From: Pleodorina starrii | Lineage: Eukaryota; Chlorophyta; Chlorophyceae; Chlamydomonadales; Volvocaceae | Direction of reading: 5' to 3' | Assembly: GCA_030267565.1 (NCBI GenBank) | Contig: BRXU01000001.1 | Coordinates: 4,836,001 to 4,900,000, forward strand | DNA length: 64,000 nucleotides | Shown here: positions 12,401 through 23,900 of the stretch, in pieces | Layout: the number at the start of each line of letters is the position of its first letter | How positions within the stretch are numbered: position 1 is the stretch's first letter | Position numbers and translations under genes: made by a program | Notes under the pieces: model-generated | The model's database searches: none | What the model saw: the letters and a program-made list of their open reading frames with translations, nothing else | Told to the model about the DNA's origin: nothing

Positions 12401-13385
12401 CGTCAGATTGCAAGGAAGGACGCGATACGGACAGGTTAACACAATCACCAAGGGAATGAATGTAATGGAAGGGGGAAGGGGAGGAAGCATATGTAGGGCA
12501 TGGCTCCAGCTGGCGGGCTGCCTTCTCCAATCGGGCGTGAGTTCTCCAGGTTTGGGTTGGGCCCCACGTTCTATCACGGGGCGGAAAGACTTGGTGCGTG
12601 CGCAGCAGCTCTTTGCATGAACGCAAATCCTTAGCCTCCAACGACGAGGGGTTCAATTGTGTGACCCCCAACACACGGTTGCTCACACTGAGGAGTCTAG
12701 GTTACAGCCATCAAGCGTAACATCTGCATACCTTAGTCTTCGTCTCGCACCTGCGTGTAAGCAACGAGGTTGCAGTGGCAAAACGGGGACATTTAAGTAA
12801 TTCCTGGCAACTGTTCCGAATCTGCACTGGCCCTATTGCAGGAAGCCAGGGCCTATCGGAGAGGCCTATCGGAAGCAACTGCCGCCCGGACGACCGCAAC
12901 CGGACGACCGCAATCGCAGGATTCCATAATAATGAAAGATGTTATCACACTTTTCTGTCCAGCAAATCATGCGGATGGATAGGTCGACTATAACGAAACA
13001 GGTGGAGGCGACAGGAAGGTGTGACGCGGACGAAAGCGGGAAGACCGAGCAGGTGCACGCCCAGACTATAAACGTTTCAGCGCACGGTCTGCTACGCTGC
13101 GCTTCTAACCTCACGTCCAGCTGCTGAACGCGAAGGCTTAGGGAGCCGGAGACCACTGCGCCGCAGCAACAGCAGAGGAAGTTGCAGCCCGGGTGGGCGA
13201 TGTGGCTGAACTTGCCACATGTCTCGATGACCGCAACGGTCTCTTGCTCCGGGCAAGCAAAGCATATACTGCAAAACAGACATGAGCAAAACCATCATGG
13301 CTTGACCGAAATCCAGCATCCAGTCAAAATTTGCGTTCTTGTTGCTAATGCTGACAAGGGGTGCGTTCAATTACCAGGTGGACAT
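9483..13385 (-). CDS. Hypersensitive-induced reaction (HIR) protein, SPFH/prohibitin family
   Basis: Twelve exons in transcript order: 13375-13385, 13110-13268, 12732-12750 (a 19-nt microexon), 12318-12359, 12057-12113, 11664-11717, 11049-11174, 10830-10907, 10528-10605, 10221-10262, 9824-9898, 9483-9617. They encode 291 aa, the normal HIR length (about 285-290). Plant HIR proteins form plasma-membrane microdomain scaffolds and take part in defence responses. Signatures are [85 protein letters not shown] and a C-terminal SDIASQIRNSFLE. The N-terminus is MSTCICFAC instead of the plant MGN/MGQ, so Gly2 myristoylation is missing, but several Cys could be palmitoylated. Intron 7 (10908-11048) begins GC (AAG|GCAAGC). 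Every exon boundary is phase-consistent. Confidence 0.95.
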
Positions 13386-13762
13386 TCTTGAAGTTGCAGG
13401 CAGGACAGTGGGTTCGAAAAGTGCTGAAAGCGAGTTGAACAAAGATTGACAGCTGAGAAGATGAGTTAACCTTTAATGTAAAGGGACAATGATGTGTGTC
13501 ATCAACGAAATGCAAAGCGTTAACAGGCGCAGGACGTTAAGGTTCGGCTCGGTACGGTGGACGAGCAGTTTCGGGGCTTCGGAGCTTGGAAGGTTGAGGG
13601 TCGGTGCTGACACCTTTGTGAAGTAATGTGCATCGCATATGTTACTAATTGCTGTTCTTGTGGATTAGGGAAGACCCTAATTGTTGTTGGGCAGTTCCGA
13701 TCTGGATAGAATTTGTCAGACATCACCTGATTTACCTCAAACTGTGGTTGAAGCCTGCAATT
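13386..13762. promoter_or_regulatory. Short divergent intergenic region, probable bidirectional promoter
   Basis: Only 377 bases separate the start codons of the HIR gene (leftward) and the FAD oxidoreductase (rightward), so both 5' UTRs and promoters must lie here. It is visibly AT-richer than the exons. No TATA box is convincing. Promoter role is inferred from gene layout. Confidence 0.5.
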
Positions 13763-16700
13763 ATGACGTTACAAGTCGTAGTGATTGGTGCCGGTGTTAT
13801 AGGTGCAGCCGTGTCGCACCAAGTAGCCAAAGTTGCTCAGGCAAGAACGGGCGGCGTCGTCCCGGCCCTTAACCGCAGCCCTCGGAGGCCCCGTAAACTC
13901 ACACCTGTTTTGCTTTTCACCGTCTTAACCTAATACTGTATCCACGCGCAGGTTCGTGTGTTGGATGTTGTCACCCAGCCGGGTCATGGCGGTGCCACAC
14001 GTAGCACCTGGGCGTGGCTGAACGCCAACAAAAAGCATCCCCAACACTACAGAGGCAAGTGCATAAAAGCATCCTCCCAGCGACTTGCGCGACTGGCCGG
14101 AACGACTGTCTTTCCTCTCGTACGGCCTGGCCAACCAAACATATAACCCCGTAACTGTCGACCCGAGATCGGGGTGCACGGCCTCGGCGCCTCTACGTCC
14201 AGTCAAGTCGCGGAGAATCCCGCTGCCATCCGCAATTTCGGTCGGCCACCTGGTCCGAAGCACATGGCAACCTCAACTCCCAGCCAACCTCACCTCCCAG
14301 CCACCGCATCACCCTACCAGTGCTTCGAACCCCTTGTGCCACCGCATTCGCCGCACGCGAAAACACACACAAAACAAATTCCCGCAGATCTCAACCTGGC
14401 CGGACTAAGGCGCTGGAAGACCGAGTGGCCTTCCCTCGTGCAGCCGTGCGGCTCGCTGGTGTTCGAAGATGACGATGCCAGCCTGTCGGACCCCGTGTAT
14501 CCGGCACAGCGACTAGCGCCGTCGCAGGTCAGGGAGCTGGAGCCCTTTGTGTCCGAAGGTGAGGGGCTACTGGGGCCACGAGTGGCTCTAGCGTATCCGC
14601 CCCTCAACATTCAGATGGTTGCCCTGCATGCTCTGGAAGAAGGGCCGCCATGTGGGTTTGAGGACATATGCGTAAATAGGAGCCCCCGCACCGCTGGGCG
14701 CACACCGGCTATCATGAGCTCGCAACCGAAACGCCTCCGCTGTCCCCCTGCACCCTGTTTTCGGGTGCTCCTGCTGCATTCCGCCTAGCCTGCGCCGCCA
14801 ACCCGGGGGGCAGCGGCGGACGCAGTCATGGAGCCCGCAGCAGCACCATGACCTCACTGCTGTCGAGGCCGACCTAGACTTGTCGGGCGGTCCTGGGCTC
14901 GGCTTGCGGTTTTTGGTTTCTTTCGTTTCATCTCAGGCAGTCCATTACCTCGCCATCCTGATGCCCGGCCTCCAGCCCCACCGCTGCCCCTCTTAGCCCC
15001 CCCTTTGCCTCTTGGGCTGCCTTCTGCGCACTGGCGGCTGACATCCGTACGTCTACGCACACCCCTTACCTCAATCCTGCGCACATCTTTTTGAAGTCAC
15101 TCTGCGCAGACCCCTTTCCCTCCTACGGCCTGGGCTGCTGCAACCAGTACCATTGACGCACTCCAGTCCTCTTAACCTCTTTTTCTCAGAAATGGCGGCC
15201 CGCGGAGCCAACCTGTACAGTCAGGAGGCCTGGGTGGACCCACATGTGGCCTGCCAGGAGATGCTGCGGTCCGCCCAGCAAGACGGCGCCGAGGTGCTGC
15301 TGGGGCCGGGCCACCGGGTGACGGGCCTGCTCACCCGCCAAGAGCCGTCGGCGTCGCCTGCATCGGCGGCGGAGGGACAAGGCGTGACGCGCGTGACGGG
15401 TAAGCTGGCAGGCGCTCCGCTCCGCCCCATTCCGGCCCGCTCTGGTCTGCTCTGCCCCGGGCTGCGCTATGCTGCGCAGCTGCTTGCCCAGCTGGCCGCG
15501 GCCTTTATCATTCCCAGGCCATCTCCCCCAGAGCCCCAGTTTCGCGCCATCGCCTAGCGCGCGTGGCTCCAGCGGTTGCCTGCATGGCCGCTCCGTGCTG
15601 GCTGGTCCACGAGACCTGCAACGAGGCCTTGCCTCGCTCGGTCTGCGTGCGGCGCCTCCCTGACACCGGCCGCTTCACCACGCCACGCCCTCCTCCTGGG
15701 AACGCTTCCGGCCTCCGACGGCCTGCTCCTGCACTCGTCCGTGCACCGCGCTCGCTGCTTCGTTCCCCCTGGCAGGTGTCGTGACGGAGGATGGCGCCAC
15801 GCACGCGGCGGATGTGGTGGTGCTGGCGGCGGGCGCGGAGGTGATGCGCCTGGCGGCCCAGGCGGGGGTGACGGTGCCGATGCTGCACAAGCCGGCGGTG
15901 TCGGCGCTCACGCAGCCGCTGGCGGGCCACGGGCGGCGGCTGGTGCGGCACCTGCTTGCCAACTCCAAGGTCTTCGTGTGGCAGCGCCCCGACGGCTCTG
16001 TCATACTGGGAGACACGCGTGAGTCCCGGAGGCCGTGCGGAGTGCGGCTGTGGGCGGGAGCAGGTCGCTTGATGTGCGAATTGGGCCCTGGCATAATTTC
16101 GTGGTCATGCTGTGTAGCAGGTGGCAGTTAGGGTGAGGGCTCCTGCGGGGTCGGTCTCCGGGCTTGTGGCGGCGGTGGACGTTGAGGTACCCCGTCGCCC
16201 GTTATACCGCGGCACCCCGACTTCGGCGCGGCCATTCAACTTGCACACCCCTCCACACAGTCATCACACAACCCGCGCATCATGCGCTCACCGCCTCCAC
16301 TGTCATCGTCCTCACTGTCTTCCTGAGCAAGCTCTTCTCCTCTTGCTGCCTGCTGTTCCGCCAGTCGCGCACGAGGACGGCAGCGCGGCGTGGGGCGAGT
16401 CGCTGCTGCAGCGCGCCACGGAGCTGGTTCCGGAGCTGGCGGCGGCGGGGGCGCGTGTGGAGCGAGTGGAGGTCGCATACCGGCCCTGGCCCAAGGTAAA
16501 CGGCATCATGCAGTTTGACGCGTGGCTGGCGGCGTGTTGTTGTGCGCTGTGGAAGGGGTGATGTGCATTGCACCGCCCTTGGGCGCTGCGGCAGGGTGCG
16601 GACGAGAGGCCGCTGTTATCTTGGTATATGCAGTACCTGTATCTACGTCCCACCGCTTGCTTGGCACCTTCACCTTTATTGCCCAACACCTGCATGTCTG

Positions 16701-17044
16701 GGGTCCTTACCGGTTCCTGCTTGCCCTTCCGCCGTTGCTGCTTCTCATCGCCGCCGCTGCCGCCGCCGGTGCCTCGTTGTCCGCCACCGCAGGACGGTCA
16801 CCCAATCATCGGCGGCAGCACGGCCTGCCGCGGCCTCTACGTTGCCACCATGCACAGCGGCATGACGCTGGCCCCCGAGGTGGCCCGACTGGTAGCTGCG
16901 GAGCTGCGGCACTGGGACGTGGCGGCGGGGGCGGCGGTTGGAACGCATCCAGAGCTGCTGGAGGCGCAGTCGGTGCTGCAGCCGTACCGCCTGGAGCGTG
17001 ATTTCGAGGAGGGGGTCCGCAGGGCGGCGTACTCGTGGAAGTGA
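13763..17044 (+). CDS. DAO-superfamily FAD-dependent oxidoreductase (D-amino acid/sarcosine oxidase-like)
   Basis: Seven exons (13763-13840, 13952-14054, 14388-14558, 15190-15399, 15776-16018, 16365-16495, 16793-17044) give 395 aa. The N-terminus is a Rossmann FAD-binding fold, VVVIGAGVIGAAVSHQVAK, followed by the second strand VRVLD and a GHGGATRSTWAWLN segment typical of the DAO family. A central WVDPHVACQEMLRSAQQDGAE segment corresponds to the family's vDP/helix motif, ADVVVLAAGA is the third FAD-site strand, and the C-terminus DGHPIIGG…RGLYVATMHSGMTLAPEVARLVAAEL is the FAD-closing motif. Substrate cannot be told from sequence; a small amine or amino acid is likely. Introns 1 (13841-13951, CAG|GCAAGA) and 2 (14055-14387, GAG|GCAAGT) have GC donors. 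No strong targeting peptide is seen; the Rossmann fold starts at residue 3. Confidence 0.9.
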
Positions 17045-17759
17045 GGGCAGGCAGATGCGTGGGGGCAGAGGAGGGGTCCTGCAGGTGTTGTGGGGTCTTG
17101 TTGGGGTCTTGTTGGCGAGTGTGTTGCGTTATGACCGTGGCCTGTTGCAGTGTATGCGCGTGGCTTTACTGCGGCGAGATGGGTTGGCGGGTGGAGTGTT
17201 AGTGGGGTGAGTGAGCGGGAGTGAGCGAGCGAGCGAGCGAGCGCTACGGGCGTTGAGTTGCTGTCAGAGGCGGCTCAGGATGCGGGACTCGTTGCGGCGC
17301 AGGGGAGAGCGAGCGCGGGTGTGACGTGCGTGGATGCGAGGGACCTGAGGAGCTCGAGGGACGCAAGGGGCCCGTTTATGTCCAACGACGATGTGTGCAG
17401 GAAAGAGTGTGTGCACAGAGTTTAAGACGATCATGATAATTATGATGGCAACCTTTCAACATGCGGCTTCGTCTTTACGATTTAATGCTAATTTCGTTCG
17501 AGGGCCGAGGCCATCCGTCGTGTCGTGTTTTTTCCCCACGGATTGCAGTGCACAGCACAGGCGCCTCCGTACGGCTCTGCCGGCGCCTCAGGGATTTGCT
17601 TGTATGGACTACGCCGGCCGATTCTCGACAGCACACCGTCACTCATCGCGTCATCGGCCGTGTGGGAGTTACACACGCCCTGTGAACCAAACAATGATCA
17701 AACTGGAATGCTGAACTGATGTGCTCTGGTGTCGTAAAATCCTGGTGTACGTATTGATT
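17045..17759. other. 3' flank of FAD oxidoreductase gene
   Basis: Probable 3' UTR and spacer between the oxidoreductase stop and the U2 gene. It contains a GAGC-rich stretch (about 17218-17245). No TGTAA signal was found in the first 600 bases and no other gene is supported. Confidence 0.45.
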
Positions 17760-17954
17760 GGGCCGGGTGCACGGCTGTAGCGGTAGTGAAAGGCCACAAC
17801 CATGCTGGCGAGTCGAGTGCGCAAGCGCACCCAATGACCCACCCCCGAGAAAAATCGAAGTTAATCGCAGGTCCTCAATGAGGACCATATAAGCGATTAA
17901 GCTTATAAGAACAGATACTACACATGATCTGAGCCAAAAGGCCGAGAAAGGTAT
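17760..17954 (-). ncRNA. U2 spliceosomal snRNA
   Basis: Reading the minus strand from 17954, the sequence matches U2: stem-loop I/early region TTTCTCGGCCTTTTGGCT, the branch-point recognition region with GTGTAGTATCTGTTCTTAT, stem-loop II (GGTCCTC…GAGGACC), a U-rich GATTTTTC Sm-type site, and 3' hairpins ending near GCCGTGCACCCGG, as in other U2 RNAs. About 195 nt fits U2 (187-196 nt). U2 pairs with the intron branch point in the spliceosome. The 5' end reads ATACCTTTCTCGG rather than the usual ATCGCTTCTCGG. A sequence (reverse of 18018-18028) about 70 nt upstream resembles the plant snRNA upstream element in 8 of 11 positions. The exact ends are estimates. Confidence 0.93.
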
Positions 17955-18017
17955 GCTTTCCACTGGTAACATTATGACACCAGGCTCAGAGATGCGTGCT
18001 GGGCAGCGGATGCCAAG

Positions 18018-18028
18018 CGATGGTGGGT
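18018..18028 (-). promoter_or_regulatory. Possible snRNA upstream sequence element (USE)
   Basis: On the minus strand this reads ACCCACCATCG, 64-74 nt upstream of the inferred U2 start. It matches the plant USE consensus RTCCCACATCG at 8 of 11 positions and lies at the expected spacing. This is inference from position and partial match. Confidence 0.35.
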
Positions 18029-18291
18029 AAACATTCCAACCGACTGACGTCCGCTAGCGCGCCACCGTGGCGTTCGTGCAGCCATATTATATCCCACATT
18101 GCTGGTTCAGGCCGCCCGGAATGATGAAGAACTGCCGCGAACGAGTCGGCGTGTGCCCCCGCCAACCATGTAGGGGGGGGGCACTGAACACGGGGACGGC
18201 CCCGATACTACATGACGAAAGGCAACTCCGCACAAGCGCAGCGGCAGTAGAGCACTGCTCCTATGCACTATGCTCAAGCCAGGCATGTGTC

Positions 18292-18873
18292 CGGAATCAA
18301 GGCTCCCACGTGTCATGCTGAGTATCGCGCCATCATTTATCTATCACCGAATTGACTTTCAAATCTTCAACATAGCGCGCGAGCACGAAGAGTGCTATAT
18401 CACGCACGGTTTTGATGTCCTCTGCTTGTTTAATGCAAACCCGTGCTACGCGTATTTGCTCAGAGACTTGCGTGGTCATGTCCATGGATGAATAGCTGCC
18501 TACGTGACTAAGCTGCTGGGGCACATATAACAAACCGATGTAAGGCCAGGCAGTTATGTGAATTCCTTTTATGATAAGTGCGCGGGAACAGCGCTGGAGA
18601 ATGCGTGCCGTACTATTTTCCAAAATAGTACGACCTACAAGCGCACCGGTCCCTCACCACGGTCGGCAGCTCGGCACTCCCGAATGAGTTTCGCTGCCGG
18701 CTAGTTCTGCATAAAGTCAACATGGATCTTGACAAGGCGCTGCTGCTTCTCGACAAGACACTGTGGTCGGTCAGGCCGAGCTTCCGAGAGCCATGCCGAC
18801 GCCGCGCAGGGCCGGCCGCGGTCGCAGCCGCTCGCCGACGCCGCACAACTAAAGTATAATCAATTTGGCAAAC
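18292..18873. repeat. Tandem ~580-bp duplication, copy 1
   Basis: Begins GGAATCAAGGCTCCCACGTG and ends ATAATCAATTTGGCAAAC, directly abutting copy 2, which starts with the same bases. On the minus strand it contains an open frame ending QAEDIKTVRDIALFVLARYVEDLK… (18333-18623) and a second one above it (18613-18897). Both might be decayed coding sequence, but no family is recognised. Confidence 0.85.
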
Positions 18874-19446
18874 GGAATCAAGGCTCCCACGTGTCATGCT
18901 GAGTATCGCGCCATCATCTATCTATCACCGAATTGACTTAGCTTTCAAATCTTCAACATAGCGCGCGAGCTCGAACGCACGGCCTTGATGTCCTCTGCTT
19001 GTTTAATGCAAACCCGTGCTACGCGTATTTGCTCAGAGACTTGCGTGGTCATGTCCAATGAAGAATAGCTGCCTAAGTGACTAAGCTGCTGGGGCACATA
19101 TAACAAACCGATGTAAGGCCAGGCAGTTATGTGAATTCCTTTTATGATAAGTGCGCGGGAACAGCGCTGGAGAATGCGTGCCGTACTATTTTCCAAAATA
19201 GTACGACCTACAAGCGCACCGGTCCCTCACCACGGTCGGCAGCTCGGCACTCCCGAATGAGTTTCGCTGCCGGCTAGTTCTGCATAAAGTCAACATGGAT
19301 CTTGACAAGGCGCTGCTGCTTCTCGACAAGACACAGTGGTCAGTCAGGCCGAGCTTCCGAGAGCCATGCCGACGCCGCGCAGGGCCGGCCGCGGTCGCAG
19401 CCGCTCGCCGACGCTGCATAACTAAAGTATAATCAATTTGGCAAAC
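18874..19446. repeat. Tandem ~580-bp duplication, copy 2
   Basis: Nearly identical to copy 1 over its full length. Differences include a short insertion (TTAGC near 18940) and a deletion near 18973 that removes the segment encoding RDIALFVLA on the minus strand and shifts that frame. High identity implies a recent duplication. Sequence to the right (to about 19600) extends the minus-strand frame upstream as PSERECLLPLWASCQ…, which may be the remnant of the parent gene. Confidence 0.85.
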
Positions 19447-20946
19447 AATGAGCGCGATGAGAGCGCCATCGAGGGCTTGGCGTTCTCTGAGAACGAGCTC
19501 TCGCGCCATGAGTGCGTGAATGCAGTTGTGACGATCGAGACGCTGACAAGATGCCCACAGGGGCAGCAGGCATTCCCTCTCGGACGGGGTAAAGGGGCTT
19601 AGCACAAGGCAAATCGGTTGATGAGGTTACAGGGCCATAAGCGCGGGCGGGGTCGCACCAGGTCGCACCTTCACTCGGAGCCACCCCTTCATGTGAGACG
19701 GTGTGTGCCGGGTGCCGAACGTCCGCTGGTCCAGAGCGAAGGTCTGGGCCTGAAACTATGAGGCTTTCTACGTGGCGGGTGTCACGCATATGTCGACACA
19801 TGGCACATTACTTCCTATGCCACATTACTTGCGTCCCGCACCAGTTTCCCTGCCTAGGAGCGTTGACAAGCATTGCCATGCAGGCTAAATTCCTGACGCT
19901 TAGTCGCCATAGCTGCCATGGCATGGGATGGAAGTTGGTACGGAAGTTGTAACGGCTTGTTGCGTTGGCAGCCTCACGTTTGGGGCCTTCGGGAAAAGCC
20001 ATGTACGGCGCACATGACTGGCCGCCCTGGGCCGCCAGAGGTCAGCCGGAAGGCCAGTAAGCGTCTGGGCTCATGGACCGGAAGGCAGAAAGAGCTCAGG
20101 CGGAAAATATAGTGTTATATAGACTGAAGCAAGGTTGAAGCAGAGACGTGGCCGCCACTCCAGACTGCTTCGATGGGCTTCGGATGGACCACAGGCGGAG
20201 GGTCGAAGAATAGCTGCGAAGGTCGTCGTCGCAGTATACGCGTACAGGAAACACATTGCGGATTGGACTCTTTTGATGTGGACCCAACATGATCGCTATT
20301 GGTTGTAGCTGTGATCCCCGAGGTACACAGGGGTACACGGATCAGTGCTCCGTGTACCTCGGGCGTGGAGTTCGTTGCTGAGGCCGAGAGGTCTGCTGCG
20401 TCTCGGTCTCTCCGAATGGAGCCTCCCCGGAATTTCAGGGATTGAGCAAAGCTATGTGTCACGGCGCCGGTACAACGAATGTTACAAACTCACAGGTCTG
20501 CTCATTATGTTCTTCACATGAACGCGTTCGAGGAGGAATGGAAGGACCAGGAAGGACGTGCTCGGGGTCACAGGGGGTCCCTGGGTCACGGGTTGCTGCA
20601 GTCCCATGGCCTAACACGATATAGTATTCGCATGCAAGTGCGCATCTTACTCCACGGCGTGGCAAGGCAGTCGTCATACTTCGCTACTTCGCTGTCCAAC
20701 CCCAGTTTGGCCTCGACAAGATGCCGTGCGAATACGGCATGCCGTATCGACGGTTTTGCCTTTTGCGCCGCCTTGAATAACCCTTGCTCGTAAACTCATG
20801 TTATGTACTTCGCTTGCACACCACGCTGTAAGCTGCTGTTGTAGGCCCAAGAGACTGCCGCATAGAATTTTTGTCTGTTTGCCCACACGTCGCCGGAATA
20901 GTCAAAGATAGGATAACCTAGGCATCTCTTTCAGCCGTCTTATAGA
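19447..20946. other. Intergenic stretch before the giant gene
   Basis: No coding frame with family similarity, tRNA or snRNA is recognised. A small inverted repeat (CCGAGGTACAC…GTGTACCTCGG, about 20319-20361) could form a hairpin. The last 100 bases are likely 5' UTR of the following gene. Confidence 0.4.
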
Positions 20947-23900
20947 ATGTCTCTTTTATCACTTTATGCGAACATAGTATGGCGAGGCAACGGCCCTGGT
21001 GCCGTCTGCAAACGGAAAGTCGCAGCCTGTCTCGTGAGCCGGAACAATACCCCCCAGCAGCTGGTTGATCTGTATGGCATGGCGCCTGCGCTGTCAGGAT
21101 CTTACCCTACAGTGGAACCGGACGTGGCGGCGTTAATGCGCATCGTCACCTCGGACCCTTGCTTCCTCGTCTTGGATGGCACCAGTGTGCGACTTGATGT
21201 TGGACACCTGCTCTCCCTCGCAAGATTGCGCCTCGTCAAATGGGTTGATGTGACGTTTCCGATGGATATGTCGCCACACAGCTACCTCAAGAATTGCCTG
21301 GCAAAGTTTATTATCGCTGAGCAAGACGACATGGTGAACGCGTCGGCAAGCTCCTTATTCACCATATCACTTGCCAGCGCAGGTGGGGCCCCACACCGGT
21401 CGAGGTCGTTGTTTGGTCGATCGTGCGTTGCGGCTGTACACCTGTATTTAATTCTGGGGCTAAGGGTGCAAATGTTAAATTACCTTTTTCAGTTATTGAA
21501 TGGCGAAACCTTCTGCCTACTTTCATGTGCATATCTTACCCTAGATCTTGATTGCCGACGCTTGCTTATATGCTCGCAGAGACCATGCTCGACGCATACT
21601 GGTCGGATGACCACCCCTGGTCCGGAACTGTGAGCCCAGCGTACGACAGGGCCGAGGCGCTGTTCGCGGGGGACAACCTGTGGTCGGTGCAGCCGGGCGT
21701 GTCGATCAAATTGAACGTGGCAGCGCTCGTTCACCGCGCCTGCAGCATGCAGCCTACCCCCGAAGCGGATGGCGACGAGGCGAACACCCACGCACCGGGC
21801 GACGTGTCCTTGGGTCTGCTGGGCGACGGCTCAGCAGACCCGGTGCCCGTGCCGGTACCGGTACCGGTGCCCGTGCCCATCCCAGTGCCTGCCTCGGAGA
21901 ACGGCATCCAGGAGCCTCGGCCGAACGATCCGCCCTCAGCGGCGCTGCAGCCGCGAGCGCCGCCGCCGACCTTGCTGCCCAGTGCGGCCCTCTTTGCCGC
22001 TGCCTCGCTGGACCCCTTCGCTCGGGGAACCGCGCCGGCTGCAACGCACACCTCGGAAACGGGCCTGGGCGGCACGGAGCTTCCCAGCTTCGCTTCTGGC
22101 CACCACGATAGCCACATGGGGAATCTGAACCTGGGCGCTGGCTTTAACTTGGGCCTGCGTTGGCCGGGCACGGACGACCCTTCCCGCGGCGGCCCTGCGG
22201 CGGGCTTAGATGCGCTCGGATCGCGTAGGACCACTAGCGGCGAGCAGGCTCACGGCCGTCCTTCGGCGTCGTCACTGTACGACCCCATGGAGGCTGCCGT
22301 GGGGGAGGTGGCGGAGCATGTGGCGCTGGAGGCACTGGGGGACTCCAGGATGGCCATGGAACGTGCGTCACGGGACGCTGCGCCGGCGGGTGCACGTGCG
22401 GGAGGCGATGCTCCCCGTGGCGCCGGCGCGGCGGTGACCCCGGCCCCTGCAGCAGCAGCAGCCGCAGCCGTAGCCGATACCGCCGTGGCCAAGGAGCGCC
22501 TGGGAGCAGCTGCCATGCAGTTGGGCCGGGGCTGGGAGCTCTTTCCGTCCATGGGGGCCTTCGGCAATGGCCTTGGGCGCGGCGGCGGCGAGCCGCCTGC
22601 CTCTGGCGGTGATGGCGGCGACGGCGGTGGTCGTGGTGGCGGTGGCAACATGTCCCTGCTCGATGAGCTCTACATGACGTTCGCGCCTTCCGGCGGCGGC
22701 TCCGGAGCCAATAGCGCCACGGTGTCGATGGACCGGAGGAGTCTCGGCGAGCAGGACGCGACGGCAGGGCCGCCGCGGCCGCTCGGCGCGCGCGGCGGCG
22801 GAGGCGTCGCCGCCACTGCTGCGGCTGCCTCTGCTAACCCGTGGGCTATGCTGTGGGGCGGCGGCAGGGCTGCCGCCGACGGCGTGCAACGCGGGAATGC
22901 CGAGTCGCATCCCGGCGGCGCAGGCGGGGCCGCCAATTTGCATGGCGGCCGTGGCGGTGGACCTGACGCGTACGACGCGCGTGGCCCCTTCAAAGTGAGT
23001 GGGCTGGATCTGCAGCAGTCTTTGGGTGACACATGGCAATCGGATAGTGCACATCAGCAGGGCGGCTTTGACTCTGCGGCAGCTGCGCAGGGCGGCGCGG
23101 GTCAGGAGCTGCAGGGCCAACACCCTTGGCGAGATTCAGCCACCCTGAACGCCGGCAGCAGCGGGCATCGGGCGAGCTTGACGCTTGGGCCGGGGCTCGG
23201 CCAGTCCGCTGGGGATGCGGGCGCTGCAGTCCCCGCCGACCGCGACGGCGCCTCGCAGGCGCCCCCCCGGGTAATTCCGTTCCAGCCCCTGCCGCCGCCG
23301 CTGTCGATGACTCGTGGCGCGCTGGCGCTGGCATCAACGCGCGAGTCGCCTTCCAACCTGCCGGCGGCGGCTCTGCATGGCTTCGATGTGGCGGCGGCAG
23401 CGGCCGCGGCCGCCGGGCGGGGCCTCACGGGGCCGGGTTTGGCGGCACTGGGGGCCAAGCCGCAGTCCGGCCCCGCGGGAGCAGGCGGCGCCTCGCATGG
23501 CGGTGGCACCAGCGGCGGCGATTCGCTATTCCAACAGCAGCTGCAGCTGCCGCAGCAGCAGTACCAGTCGCACTACCAGCCGCAGCCGCAGCAGCAGTTC
23601 AGCTTGGCCGGCGATGCGTTGTCGTCGGGCCGTTGGGAGGATGTGCCCCATTATGCTGCTTTAGCGGCGGCGGCGGCTAGCGAGCGGCCGGATAGGGTGT
23701 CGGCTGGTGGAGCGGGTGGCGACGCTCCGCCGCCTCCGCGGTCCTTCCCGGCGGCGGCGGCCCACGTGTGGTCCGGGGATATGCCGCAGGTGAGGCGCGA
23801 GGGCTTGGCCTGCTCTAGGGTCGACGTGCGAATTCACCCTCCGTTTCGCTCAGGACATTCCTCGAGCGACTCGCCTATGGGCGGACATTGTGTATTGCGG

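Noticed and set aside
18067..18110. ATCCCACATTG motif at about 18088 as a plus-strand snRNA promoter
   Set aside because: No U1, U4, U5 or U6 sequence follows downstream; it is probably coincidental.
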